From: Dipteronia dyeriana
Taxonomy: Eukaryota; Streptophyta; Magnoliopsida; Sapindales; Sapindaceae
DNA: 64,000 nucleotides
Direction: 5' to 3'
Assembly: GCA_032871835.1 (NCBI GenBank)
Contig: CM065297.1
Location: 18,404,098-18,468,097 of the forward strand
A model generated the notes under the pieces. That model did no database searches. It saw only the letters and a list, made by a program, of their open reading frames with translations, and was not told the origin of the DNA. Position numbers and translations under genes: made by a program. The first letter of the stretch is position 1, and each line of letters starts with the position of its first letter. Below, one piece after another: positions 32,945 to 45,240 of the stretch.

Positions 32945-33900
32945 TAGAAATTATTCTCGATCGTTTGAAACAAATTCTCGATACTTTTAAAATATTCTCG
33001 ATCCTTTGAAAAAGATCTCGAATTTCCTAAAAAGTTCTCGATCCTTTACAAATAGGCTCGATCCTTTGCAAATAGTCTCGATCCTTTCTAAAACCTCTCG
33101 ATTCATTGAAAAAACTTCACGATCATTTAAAAACGTTCTCGATTTGTTTATCTTTTGAAATTAGTCTTGATCCTTTGTAAAACCTCTCGATTCATTGAAA
33201 AAACTTCACGATCATTTTAAAAAGTTCTCGATTTGTTTCAAAAGTTCTCAATCCTTTGCAAATATGCTCGATTCTTTCAAATTAGTCTCGATCCTTTGTA
33301 AAACCTCTCGACTCATTGAAAAAACTTCACGATCATTTGAAAATGTTCTCGACCCTTTGAAAAACATTCTCGATCGTTAGAAAATATTCTCGATCCTTTG
33401 AAAAACCTCTCGATCCTTTGAAAAACCTCTCGATTCTTTGAAAAATGTTCTCGATCAATTTAAAAAATCTCGACCCTTTGAAAATATTCTCGAAGATTTG
33501 AAAATTGTCTCGACCATTTGAAAAACCTCTCGATTCTTTGAAAAATATTCTCGATCATTTTGTAAAAACTGGACCATTTAAAAAACATTCTCGATCCTTT
33601 GAAAATATTCTCGACACTTTCACAAACCTCTCGATTCTTTGAAAAATCTTCTCGATTCGACCATTTTAAAAAATCTCGATCCTTTGAAAAACAAGCTCGA
33701 TCGTTATCATAATATTCTCGATCGTTTTCAAAAATTCTCGATCATTTCATAATAGTATCGATCCTTTGAAAAACCTCTCGATTCTATGAAAAATATTCTC
33801 GATCATTTAACAAAAGCTCGATCACTTTGAAAAACCTCTCGATTCTTTCTAAAAAAATTCATCGATCTCGCTTGAAATATTCTCGATTTATTTTTGTTTC
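32945..33900 (-). repeat. CTCGAT minisatellite, right side of MULE-1
   Basis: About 950 bases of the same 20-21 bp unit (CTCGATCCTTTGAAAAACCT-like). On the minus strand it sits upstream of the Ulp1 gene. A donor-like AAAG/GTAAG (minus strand, near 34058) and an acceptor-like TTTTTGTGCAG (minus strand, about 32936) bracket it, so here too the array appears to be the body of a 5'-leader intron. Confidence 0.8.
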
Positions 33901-34239
33901 AAAACAAAAATTCATCGATACCAGAATATTGAACCTCATTTCAAACTCAAACCAGAACCACAACCACTGTCAACCCTAATCTACAATTTCTTTCAACAGA
34001 ACAAGTCTGAAATGCAATTATAAGTTATGAACAACAAATCGATAAAACAAACTCAACTTACCTTTGTCACTCACTGCGAAATGTACTGTATTCCCGTTCC
34101 GGTCAATAAGCCGTCGATTTCCTCGCCGTCGATTTCGTTGTCATCGGTTTCTTTCTCGGTTTCTTTCTCACTGTTGCTTTTCTCAGAAACACAAAACGAC
34201 AACCTTTCTCTCTTTTTCAATTTTGTGGGGGTATTCTCA

Positions 34240-34331
34240 TATGTTTAGTTTAAATGGTGTCTTTTAAACTTACATTACTAAACTGGTGACATTTGCACAA
34301 CACCCCTCTCAAATAGTGCCATTTATTTATC
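34240..34331 (-). repeat. right terminal inverted repeat of MULE-1
   Basis: On the minus strand it begins GATAAATAAATGGCAC and is almost identical to the start of MULE-2 at 57286. It pairs less well with the left end at 27336-27420. Confidence 0.65.
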
Positions 34332-34787
34332 GAGCCCTTATATCTTTTAGTTTGCATGATTTGATTTCATCAGGTTTCGTTTATGGCTGTTTATATATTT
34401 ATTTGTGGTTTGTTCTCTCATAGTTAGACTCATTACTGGGTTTATTTTTTTTAAAATTACTTGTTTCTTCTAAAAAAATTGTTCTTCTTATATTGATTAT
34501 ATATATAATATATAATATGGTATCCTAATTTCTCATATTTAGCATTGACATTGAATTGGCTTGAACTACTACTGCAAATACTACTTGGATGACAAATTCA
34601 TATACACCGCATTAATTTATTACTCATGTATACTACCGCTGTCATCCATATAATGCTGCATTGGTTATCTTTTATTGTTATTTTATTTGTTGTTGTATAT
34701 TAATTATCAATTATTTAATGAACTTTTATGGCAATATAAACTAGGATTATAGAATCTAGTACAAATAACACACACCTAGGAAGAGGG
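34332..34787 (+). other. AT-rich flank upstream of the Myb/SANT-like ORF
   Basis: No coding signal. It contains TATATATAATATATAATATGG (about 34498-34518) and probably holds leader or promoter sequence of the ORF starting at 34788. Confidence 0.35.
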
Positions 34788-35615
34788 ATGAATAGATATT
34801 TTTGGACAATCGCAGAGGATGCTATACTTGAATCATTGCAAGAATTGAATCAAAACACTATGTGGAAAGCAGACTGTGGTTTCAAAAATGGTTATTTAGT
34901 TCAATTGGAAACCATGATGGAAGCTAAACTACCTAATTGTGGACTAAAAGCATCTCCACACTTTGAATCGCGAGTAAAGACATTGGAAGCTAAATATTGT
35001 GCATTGCTTGAGCTTTTATCTCAAAGTGGTTGGAATGATGAACATGTGATGTTGATGAGTGAAAAAAAATGTGTATGATGAGTGGGTAAAGGCAAATCAT
35101 TAACTCTCTTGTTAGCAATTTAATTTATGTATTATTAACATCATCTTATTTTCATATATAATATATGTGGTTTGCAGAGACGCAAAGATGCGAGTGGGTT
35201 GTTCAATAAACCTTTTTCCACACTATTATGCACTGGGTGAGATATATGGAAAAGATCGTGCAACTGGTATGAATGTAGGTATTGTTGCTGATGAAGGGGA
35301 GGAATTACAACCGGATGATGCAACTGATCATGAAAATGTGGAGTCCTTTATAGGTAATCAGAATATGGAATTTCAATCTCAAGGTACTGAAGACTTTGAA
35401 ATATCATCTTCCCAACCACCAAGTGATCAACGTCGTAAATCCACGAACAGTAATGTTGCTGTTTCAAAATGTGCTCGTACTGTTAGAAATAAGGCAACTA
35501 ATGAAATGCATAAGTATTTTAGTAACATGGCATCTGCTATTGCAGCAGTGGCACCCAAGCTTGATGGCTTAATTAATGTTTTGTCACACGAGATGGAGGT
35601 GGCTGACTTACAGGA
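34788..35615 (+). pseudogene. Myb/SANT-like DNA-binding protein, N-terminal part (Harbinger ORF1-like)
   Basis: ATG 34788 opens a Myb/SANT-like domain (PF12776 type): FWTIAEDAILESLQEL, then a conserved FESRVKTLEAKYCALLEL and SGWNDE. An intron with GT-AG borders is likely at about 35091-35177. The next exon carries the family motif HYYALGEIYGKDRATG after a frameshift in a T run near 35213. A Ser/Asn-rich acidic linker and a Lys/Arg-rich stretch follow. The gene is cut at 35615 by Tat element B and resumes at 52477. PIF/Harbinger elements encode such a protein as partner of the transposase; a host gene of the same family is an alternative. Confidence 0.7.
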
Positions 35616-36472
35616 TGTTAAAAGCCATTTTTAGGAATGGGTCAATGCGAAATTTTCCACCCAACTGGTACTTGGTAGAACATGCTTTTTGATACCAGAT
35701 AGGGCTAGCATGCTGCTGCCTACCTCGAAATATCAGTCTCTGCGCCACCCAAAGATCGGGACCAGCCAGCAGCGAGGTAACCCCTACTTAGAACCTCGAT
35801 AACAGGTCATTCATCCTGGTACCCGAGTACTTCGATACAACCACCCGGGAAATTTTAGCATCTGCGGAAAGCACCAAGATAGCCGACTGAGTACCTCGAT
35901 ACCATTTCACCACCGGTTACCAAGTATATGACATGCCTACCTGGTAAGAAGGAAGCTAGCCGGAAGGCTCCAGAAGGATTGGTCAAGCACCATGCCACCG
36001 GACAAGTACCTCGAGGTACGTCGCTATTTTATATACAGAATCATGGTTCTTTCTCCAAGTTACAGAGTTGACTTCTTCGCCATTAAAGTGCTATAATGTG
36101 ACCAAATAGGTCAACGGATTCACCATTTATTCAAATTTAAACCCAAACGGAAACCTGATAATCAACGGGAGTAATTCCCACGTAATTTGATTCCCCCATC
36201 AATGACAATCATTTTCAATAACACGGTAAATCAATCGGTCTAAATTACGGGGATTTGATTGGCAATGAAGAGGGATTAAAAGGAGACATCAAGATCAAGG
36301 CAGGATATCGAAAAACAGAGAGAAAAAGGGCAGAGCTTATTCACCAATTTTCTCAGAGGATTTAGCCACTTATCGACACATACGAGTTTGCCATCTCCAA
36401 CAATGTTTAGAATGAGAGAGAGAGAGAGATAGCATAGTGAGATCAAATTTGTATCATGTCCACGATCATTGT
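35616..36472 (+). repeat. 5' LTR of Tat element B, 3'-truncated
   Basis: Aligns with 51437-52310, including the shared CCACGATCATTGT end block. It then jumps into integrase sequence at about 36473, losing the last 165 or so bases of the LTR seen in the 3' copy. Confidence 0.75.
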
Positions 36473-37110
36473 GAACCATGTCACTGACCTCGGCAAGCAA
36501 TTCGACAATGCGAGGTTCGGTGAATTCTATGACGGCCTAGGCATAGATCTCCGATTTGCTTCTGTAGCTCACCCTCAAACAAACGGCTAGGTAGAAGGTA
36601 CAAACAAGACCATCAAGAAGCTCATAAAGAGGAAATTGTAACAAAAAAAGGGTAAATGGGCAGAGGAGCTTCTCGATGTACTCTGTGCATACTGCACCAC
36701 CAAAAGGACCGCTACAGGCGAAACCCCCTACTCCTTGGCTTTCATGGTACATGTGGTCTTACCTATCGAGCACAAGCTCACATCATTTAGGGTCCAACAT
36801 TTTGAACCAGAAAGCAATGAGATCAAGCTGAGGGCCAAACTGAACCTCTTGGAAGAAAACCAGGACAAAGTGGCAGAGACAGTATCAGTCTACCAAAGCC
36901 GGATTACGAGGTAATTCAACAGGAAGGTAAAAGCTTGCAACTTCAAAGATGGAGACCTGGTGCTCCAAAAGATGACCCAGAACACCAAGAACCGGTCGAA
37001 CGGGGTACTAGCCTCGAACTGGGAAGGCCCTTACTTACTGAAGATAGTGGTCCGGAGTGGAGCCTATAAGCTAGAAGGCATGGATAAACTTGGAATGCAG
37101 ATCACCTGAA
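36473..37110 (+). pseudogene. Ty3/gypsy integrase, C-terminal half (Tat element B)
   Basis: It starts inside the integrase core with the catalytic-Asp region (TDLGKQFDNARFGEFYDGL, about 36483-36535), followed by AHPQTNG and a TAG at about 36589, where the family has a residue before VEG. LDVLCAYCTTKRTATGETPYS and the C-terminal segment GDLVLQKMTQNTKN (about 36955-36995) follow, then WEGPYLLK. The missing first part of pol and the direct LTR junction show a deletion of several kilobases. Confidence 0.8.
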
Positions 37111-37324
37111 GAGATGCTACCCATAGGAGGTTGGAATCACCATGCCACACTAGAAGCATCCGGATAGGTACTGGTATTTGTACTCCAAAAACATTTTGTT
37201 ACTCCAGTGTGTAGTCAATAAAGTCTCCATTTCTCTCCATCTACGTTTGTCTCTTTTATTTGCCAAGTATTTGCCATAGATGTTCGCCACGATCACATGA
37301 ACCGGGAAAAGAAACATAGCAACC

Positions 37325-37770
37325 CTGATGCCTTGGCCAGGCATAGCCCCCTTTCAAGAAGTGTCTAAACGTAAGAGCATAGTTGCCTGCTAGATCTCAA
37401 GAACAGTATAAATATCTTGATACCTTTAGTTAGGCGACCCCTCTAGAAAGGGTCTAAGCGTAAGTGCATAGTTGCCAGCCAGACCACAAGATCAAGATAA
37501 CCAAATGGCCCTTCTAATGCCTTTATCGGGCTTCCACCCCTAAGAAAGTTTTGTACATAAGTGTATAGTTGCCAGCCAGACCACAAGACCAGAATAGCCA
37601 AATGACCCTCCTAATGCCTTGGTCAGGCTACCACCCCCAAGAAGGGTCTAAGAGTAAGAGCGTAATTGACTGCCAGATCACGAGACCAGGACAGCCAAGT
37701 ATCCCTTCTGATGCCTTGGTTGGGAAACCACCCCTAAGAAGGATCATGGACGTACGTGTATAGTTACCTG
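37325..37770 (+). repeat. about 96 bp tandem repeat in the 3' untranslated zone of Tat element B
   Basis: Five diverged units begin at about 37328, 37419, 37517, 37613 and 37711 (spacings 91-98). Each has an ATGCCTT(G/T)G-like start, ACCACCCC(T/C)AAGAAGG and a TAGTTGCC(A/T)GCCAGA(C/T)CAC core. Tandem repeats in this position are a known trait of Retand-type elements. Confidence 0.75.
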
Positions 37771-38619
37771 TCCTGATCACGCTTGACCAGATACCAGATT
37801 TTCCCTTAAACAGGGATGCTAGGTACCTCGATTGTCCCAGAAAGGATAATCAACTTTGATAAAGTCCCAGCGTGATCACTTTTAGTACCCAGGGAACCTA
37901 TACTAATCACTTATCGCATGATTTTTCTCCTTATCACTTTGTTAGTTTTCTTGTGTTGACAGGAGTACACAGAGGATTAGACGCAGAGATGGATGATATC
38001 ATACTCGCGGTACCATCCAGATATCAGGATACCACGCATGTAAGGATCTTTTATACCTAGGTTGTGGCAATTGGTTATCTCGTCAAAGTAAGAAGATACT
38101 AGATACAGGATTTGATCATGCCATGACATCATCTAGGTATTAGAGAACCATGTACATGGGAAACCTTGGTACCAAGATTTGTTGAATTTGGTTTTCACCT
38201 AAGTACCAGAGCTTCCCGAAAATGGGTGCTTGGCACCATGATTCTCCTAGAAAGGATAATCAATGTTGATAAGTTTCCTTAGAGGAATTTTCTGACTTTG
38301 ACTAAGTGACTCGATGACTTGGTACCAGTCACCTGACACGCCTAATTCCTTATACTTGATAGATTTTAAGCTTTCCTCATGTTACCATATATTTGTTAAA
38401 GTCAGGTATATGCAGGGGACTGTTTCCCAGGTTTAGAGTCAAGTAAGCTCGACCAGAATGGAAAACAATCAAATAAAAGAGAATGAGGAATTCTTACTCA
38501 TCAAACAAAGAGAGCCCATCCCCTTATATCGGGCTACATACTTGTAAAAAAATAGATACATGAAATGACTTGATAGATTCTTTATTGATCACCCATTTTT
38601 CTAGGCAACATACAAAGCT
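37771..38619 (+). repeat. diverged long direct repeat in the 3' untranslated zone of Tat element B
   Basis: Two copies of a roughly 80 base phrase share AGAAAGGATAATCAA(C/T)(T/G)TTGATAA, at about 37838 and 38251, near 412 bases apart. They may be remains of a longer-period array. No gene. Confidence 0.5.
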
Positions 38620-39341
38620 TACAACACTGGATCATTGTTAAATCTCCTCCTAGTTTTCCTCTCTTCCTGCTCTCTCTCCTGCTACTTGCCCCTCTACCCC
38701 TCTGCAAGCTAAACACCAACACCTGGCAAAACAGGGGGCTCACCAGCTATTTGATCAATCACCTCCTTGATAGCTGTCTGCTCTACAACATCTTCAATGG
38801 CACTTTCACCATCCCCTTAGAAGCAGAGTTATCCTCTGTTATTTCAACAAGTCTGGTTATAGTAGTAGGCAAGATTGGGACACTTTCATCGACCTGGGAT
38901 GCAGCTTCAGTTGGGGACATCAAGTAAGGATCTACACAGGTAGCTTCAATGCCCAGTAAAAGAGATGAGATAGGCTACTGATCTTTATTATCTTCTGTAC
39001 CTTCATCAACCCTAAAAACCCGGGAGATGCTAGCCTCATCAGTGGTGAGAGCCACCATTTTCTATCCCTCTCCATTATCCCCTGCCTATCCCATTTCTCT
39101 ATGATGTGCAGGCCGAATGGAGGGGGTAAGGCCTGAGCTACCTAGAAGGCGGCATAGAAGTAACCGTTACCGAAAGAGGCGTCTACCGCAGACTCTAAAC
39201 CTGCCACAATAGCCCGCATATCATGGTTCTCTTTCTCCAATTCCCGAACCTTCTTCCTTGCATTGTTTCTATCCAAAGCCCGGTGTTCTGACCCTGAGAG
39301 TCTGTGTCATATGAACGCTTATATCTCTCCAAGCTGTATTA
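38620..39341 (-). pseudogene. antisense ORF of Tat element B, C-terminal part
   Basis: Minus-strand coding remnant that continues the coiled coil interrupted at 49154 (LERYKRSYDTDSQ at about 39330-39290). Shifted frames follow with acidic, Ser/Thr-rich sequence such as DESVPILPTTITRLVEI (about 38905-38855). The tail ends near 38620. It is split from its N-terminal part by copia C, whose target duplication TATTA/TATTG fits between the two halves. Confidence 0.55.
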
Positions 39342-41449
39342 TGTTGGAACCCCGTTCGCCGGTCACGTAGCGAAAGTAAGGTTTTAATTTTTTTTATACA
39401 TATCATAATTTGTATCTTGGACCAATGAACTTGGGATCGTAATTATTTTTGGAACTCATACATACAATATGTATACACAGGAAATTGTAATCAATAAAAT
39501 CAGAAGAAGAAAATCATACCAACGTTTGGAGGCTCCTTCACTTTACGATATGCGCCTGTCTAAACTATTCGATCTTCCTCGCTATCTCCCAGGACCGGTA
39601 ACGGCGTGTGGACGCGTCACGGTCTCAGGAACTTGAATGAAAGATGTAGAGAAAAGTCTTGAAAAAACTCTTTCTTAGAAAAATCTTAGAACAATTCTAG
39701 TTATGAAAAATAATAATATTATTATTCTTGTCGTTATAAATGGTGTACATTGCACCACAAACTTTTCCTCCCTTTTATTTATTTCTCACGCCACATGTTG
39801 CTTGCCTATTGCACTTAAAAGAGCAAAACCATGCCCCTTTTCGTTTGTACGTTTAAACTATATATATTTGTATTGATATCAAGTAAGGTTTGTAAAATAT
39901 ATATAAAACTCTTTTATTGGTTAACGCACCCACCATTTGCATCTCATGCAAACTCTTATCTATATCGTTTCATGAACCACCAATTTGCATCATATGTAAA
40001 CTGTGTCGTTGTTTCACATGCACACACAAATTACATGGGTTGCAAACTCTTGTGTTGATATATATCCTTTTAGTTATCAAACTAAAATCTTTTAAATATA
40101 CTTTTTAAATATATCTAATATATTAAAAGTGATAATAAGTATTTTAAATTTAAACTTAAATTCAAATACTTAGATAAATGATTTAGTAAAAATAAAATAA
40201 TCCTATTATTTTATCTTCGTCTAAATCCAAATATCAACTAACACCCTCCAATTAATAGTTAATTAATAATTCATAATTACTAATATAATTAAATAATCTA
40301 ATTATTTAATTAATTTAACAATTAACATTCAATAATTAAATAATCTCATTATTCAATTAATTTCCGAATAAACACGTGTCACTTTCGTAACACAATTAAT
40401 TGGAAAATCCAATTAATTAACTGTGACCCTTGTTACCTAAATCGATTGGGCTAAAAGGGGACCTAATGGACCCACAGTATTTTGAGGTCCAATAATCCTC
40501 GGAATCATTAATTAAACTCTTTAATTAATATTCTTTGATTATTAACTCTGGTGTCATTCCACTAAAAACCTGAAACTGCACTCTCTCAACTGTAGACGCT
40601 TTTACACAGATCGTTACAACTTGATGTCCATCGATATAGCTATTATATATGGTGTGATCCTCCACAGTAGTTCATAATTAGAGCTGAGTCATATTGGTCG
40701 TTATACCCCTCTAATTACATATATCCTTTAAGTATCATTGATTCTCTAATGGACGATAAATCCTATTTCCTTACGGAATTAAGAGAGCGCTCATATTGTC
40801 TAAGCCCCGAATCAACCCTTAAGGGAACTACCATCTACTTCTCACAAGAATGAGTGGATTCCACTATTGTGTACAAACCTTCGCAGCCACAAGTCAAACC
40901 GTAATCCCAACATACGAAGTATATTGATCAGGAAATGCATCGGACCTCACCCATGGTATATCAAAGACTACGATTTAACCTGAAGGAGTCGATAAGACAC
41001 TTTGGATTAAGATCACCCACATATAGCCATCATTAGTTGATATATACGAATCTCATCAGTAAACGGATCTTGGTAAGAGATTCATAGAGATCATGGCCCA
41101 GTCCTATATGATCACATCATATAAGGTGCATCCATTTCCATATCTCATATGAATGATTGAGGATAGAATCACCATACATTATGAAATGGACCACAGCTAT
41201 AGATTAACCAAAAATAAGGTACCCAGCTTTATTTGCTATATATGAACTCTTTAGATTGCACGTCTCTTACTGTATTCATCTGTATATGACACTCATATAC
41301 ACAATTCGAGATTACATCCGGTAATCTTGGATGTTAAATATATGCACAAGTTATAAAATAAACAACACAACAAGAATGAATTGAACTTTTCTTTTATTTA
41401 TTTCATAAATCCATTTATAAATTACATCTTTAGGGTATAAACCCTGACA
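39342..41449 (-). repeat. 3' LTR of copia element C (left copy)
   Basis: Plus strand begins TGTTGGAACCCC and ends CCCTGACA. It aligns with 46995-49153 over its whole length apart from indels. Confidence 0.9.
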
Positions 41450-41466
41450 ATCTTCCACTTACACTA
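41450..41466 (-). other. polypurine tract of copia element C
   Basis: On the minus strand AGTGTAAGTGGAAGAT lies directly before the LTR start TGTCAGGG. Confidence 0.65.
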
Positions 41467-41469
41467 AAC

Positions 41470-44400
41470 CACGAGAGGCATGTCTCGTAACCCTAAACCA
41501 TCTAAGTGACCTAAAAAACCTTTTAACCGGTAAGGTCTTCGTAAATGGATAAGCATGATTGTTTTGTGAGGTTATCTTGGTGACGATCACATCTCCTCTC
41601 TGCATTATCTCTCTAATAAGATGATACTTTCTCTCTATATGCTTCCCTCTTTAATGGCTTCTTGGTTCGTTGGAATTAGCCATAACACTCCTGTTATCAC
41701 AATAAAGTGTGATGGGTTTATCCAGATCTGGAATAACTTTCAGATCACATAAGAACTTATAGAGCCAAACAGCCTCTTTAGCAGCTTCATAAGCGGTTAC
41801 ATATTCGGCTTCCATGATGGAGTCAACAATGCAAGATTGCTTGATACTTCTCCACAAATGGCTTCACCACCCATGGTGAATACTGATCCAAACGTGGATT
41901 TTCTAGAATCCCTGTTTGACTGAAAATCAAAATCTGTGTATCCTAACGAGATCAAATCCTGCCAGGAATACACTAGCATATAGCCTCTCGTTCTCCAAAG
42001 ATACTTGAGAATTACCTTGACAGCAACCCAATGATCCAATCTTGTGTTAGACTGGTATCTGCCAACTACTCCCAGTACATAGATGATGTCCGGTCTCGTG
42101 CATAACATAGCATACATGAGACTACCTACTGCCGATGCATAGGGTACACGTCTCATATCCTACACTTCTTAAGGTGTCTTAAGACATTGTTCCTTAGACA
42201 AGTGAACTCCATGCCTGGAAGGTAAATTACCATTCTTGGATTTCTGCATCAAAAATCGCACAAGAATCTTATCGATATATAATGCCTGAGACAATGATAT
42301 GAGTTTGTTCTTATGATCCCTTATAAGTTGGATCCCTAAAACATAACTTGAATCTCCCAAATCTTTCATTTGGAATTGGCTAGCCAGCTAGCCCTTTACA
42401 TCAGACAATACTCCCACATCATTCCTAATGAGTAGGATATCATATACGTATATGATCAAGAAAACTACTTTCTTGTCAATGATGCGCTTGTAGACACAAG
42501 GCTCATCGACGTTCTACTTGAAGCCATAGGTTTTGATCACATCATCAAACCTTATGTTTCAAGATCTAGATGCTTGTTTAAGTCCATAGATGGACCTTTG
42601 CAGGTTATAAACCTTTTGCTCTTAATCTGGAGACACGAATCCCTCTTGTTGCATCATATAAATGCTCTCGTCAAGATTGCCATTAAAGAATGCAGTCTTG
42701 ACGTCCATTTGTCAAATTTCATAATCGAAATAGGCAGCAATGGATAAGAGAATCCTAATAGACATAAACATGACTACTGGCGAGAAGATCTCTTCATAAT
42801 TGACCCCATCTTTCTAGGTATAACCCTTGGCCACCAGCCTTGCTTTGAAGGTATCTACCTTCCCGTCTACTCCTCTCTTTTTCTTGTAGATCCACTTACA
42901 CCCTATAGGTTTTACCCCATCTGGTAAGTCTACAAGATCCTAGACTGAGTTAAAGTACACGGATTCCATCTCGAGATTCATGGCTTTAAGCCATTCCTCT
43001 TTATCAAGATCTTCCATTGCATTCTTAAATATCATAGGATCACCTACACTATCAGCACAGATAACACCTTGTCCCTCACCTATACCTAAATAGCGGTCAA
43101 GTTGTCTCACAACCCTCTTACTACGTCTAGGTGGTAGTGTAAACTGATCAAGAACTATCTGACTCTCAGATGTTTGTGGATCAACAACTCTTGTTGATGA
43201 AGCACTAGTCTCACCAAGCTCCAACCTATTCAATACAATCTTAGAACGAGGTTTATTGTCACTAATATAATTATCCTCAAGAAACGTTGCATTTATCGAT
43301 ACATATACTTTGTTATCTTCAGGACTATAGAAGTGTCCACCTCTGGTCTCTTTGGAGTATCCTACAAACAGGCATACCATCGACTTTGAGTCTAGCTTTC
43401 CATTTATGTTCTTCAGCACGTGTGCTGGACACCCCCACATGCGAAAATATCGCAAACTAGCTTTACGACCATTCCACAACTCTAGGGGAGTCTTAGGAAC
43501 AGATTTGGATGGCACCACATTCAAAATGTATGTCGCTGTTTGTAACGCACATCCCTTAAAGGAATTTGGTAATGATGAGAAACTAATCATAGATCTCACC
43601 ATTTCCATTAGGAATCTATTTCTCTTGTCCGCAACACAATTTTACTGAGGTGTATCGGGAGCTGTGAGTTGGGAAACTATCCCATGCTCTACCATGAACT
43701 CTCCAAACTCTTGGTCAAGGTAATCATCTCCACGATCCGATCGTAGTGACTTGATAGTGCTACCTAATTGATTCTCAACTTCAGCTCGGATTTCTTTGAA
43801 CATTTCAAATGTTTCCAACTTCCATTGCATTAGGTAGACGTATCAGTATCTTAAGTAGTAATATATAAAAGTGACATAAGACTCTTAACCACCCATAGCT
43901 TTAACATTCACCGGTCTGCAGACGTCTGTATGTATAAGTTCTAGCGGTTATTTTGCTCTAAGCCCTTTTCCAATAAAAGGTTTATTAGTCATCTTACATT
44001 CCAGACAAGATTTACAGACAGGTAAGGTGTCAACAATTAACTCACTTAAAGGTCTGTTTTTTACTAGTCTGTCTATCTGGTCAAGGTTGATATGACCAAG
44101 CCTTAGATGCCAGAGATACGTGTCATTATCTGGAGAAATCTTATGTCTTTTAGTTTTTGGTTTTCAACCTTAAACATTTCGGTGTTGAGCAGTGTATTAT
44201 GTATTAACGGTCTTAACACATACAAATTATTTTCATTAATTCCTGAAAAAATATTCAGATCATTCTTTACAATAGTAACAGACTTATTATTAAAAGAAAC
44301 AGAATATTTTTATTCTAACAACTAACAAACGGAAATCAAATTCCGTGTAAATCCAGGAATATAAAATACATTGTCCAATAATATATAATTATTACAAAAA

Positions 44401-44570
44401 CGTAATCTAATTACGCCCACTGCTCGTGTCGACACGACATCCCCTGACTCCACACGCATTGAGAAGCCTTGATCCTTTAGTTATGTCCAAGAATCAGTTC
44501 ATTGTAAAGAAGAACAAACAGGGTTAGTGGCCCCTGAATCAACTATCCAGGGTGAAGAATCATCTTCCAC
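41470..44570 (-). pseudogene. pol: copia Pol (PR-INT-RT-RH) of element C
   Basis: Read from 44570 leftwards. The protease has WIVDSGAT at about 44550-44527. GAG-pre-integrase (RLGHINLDQIDRLV) is near 44090. The integrase core has SLRSDRGDDYL near 43735; the catalytic Glu of the ERRNR motif is Asp (ADKRNR, about 43635-43620), and a TAA replaces a Gln codon just before it (PQ*N). RT remnants cover 42900-42160 and RNase H covers 42156-41650, with LYCDNRSVMANSNEPRSH at 41710-41654. Many stops and frameshifts. Full-length copia order, clearly inactive. Confidence 0.88.
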
Positions 44571-45240
44571 TAAACACTACTCAAGAACAAGTAAATCATA
44601 TTTACTTTTCTTGGACTTCTTCTTGTTTTGGGCTTTCTTGAGTTTGGGATTACCCTTCGCTTTCCCAGTAGACCTCTTCCTCTTCCTATTATTAGAGGAA
44701 GATGGTTCGGAAATATTTGCCTCACCGGTTTGCCCTTGCAGTCCTTAGTCAAGGACTCAAAGGTAGTAAGATCATTGAGCAACTGTGTAAGACTGAACCT
44801 TAATTTGCTCATCTCGTAGTTACTCTTAAACTAATCGAAACTCTTCAGAAGAGTCGTCAATATGATGCTCACTTGAATGGGTTCATCAATGGCCCCGCCA
44901 TTAACTTCTTCCGTGCTGAAGTAGGACATCATGCTTAGGACATGTTCCCAAACTGACGTACCTTCCTTCATGCGAGCGAGCTTAGCAGAACGAATAGTTT
45001 CATGTTGCTTTTGCTCGGAGGGCTGCCCGAACAAAGCTTGCAATGACTCCATGATTTCGAATGCTGAAGTTATTGCTTCGTGCTTTGTGACAAGCACGTC
45101 TATCATAGAAGCCAACAGATATGATCGGACCTTATCATCAGATGAGACCCATCGCTCGTATGCCTCACGAACAGTTCATGTGGCATTTGCAGCAGGTGCT
45201 GGAGGACATTCCTCCATAAGCACAAACTTGAGGTGTTGTT
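44571..45240 (-). pseudogene. gag: copia Gag of element C, zinc knuckle missing
   Basis: The UBN2-type Gag domain covers about 45200-44740 (MASMIDVLVTKHEAI, IMESLQALFGQPSEQ, RMKEGTSVWEHVLSMM, then LTQLLNDLTTFE). A Lys/Arg-rich stretch leads straight into KYDLLVLE and the protease. Relatives of this family carry a CCHC knuckle in that interval; none is visible here, so it has probably been deleted. Confidence 0.75.

Larger units (their letters stand above)
27336..34331 (+). mobile_element. MULE-1: Mutator-like element with MuDR-type transposase and convergent Ulp1-like gene
   Basis: The ends are imperfect terminal inverted repeats. From each end inwards they share a GTGTTGTG...ATGTCAC core and an AAGTTTAAAAG block (left about 27358-27404, right about 34256-34307 on the reverse strand). 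Inside, a plus-strand transposase gene (28677-30638) faces a minus-strand DUF1985/Ulp1 protease gene (32912-30880). MULEs carrying Ulp1-like genes (Kaonashi/KI-MULEs) are known in several plants. A second copy lies at 57286 to the window end in reverse orientation. A clean 9 bp target duplication was not found, so exact ends are uncertain by a few bases. Confidence 0.8.

Noticed and set aside
27770..33900. CRISPR-like regular repeats
   Set aside because: Units of 20-21 bp are contiguous and degenerate with no spacers, and the context is a plant transposon.
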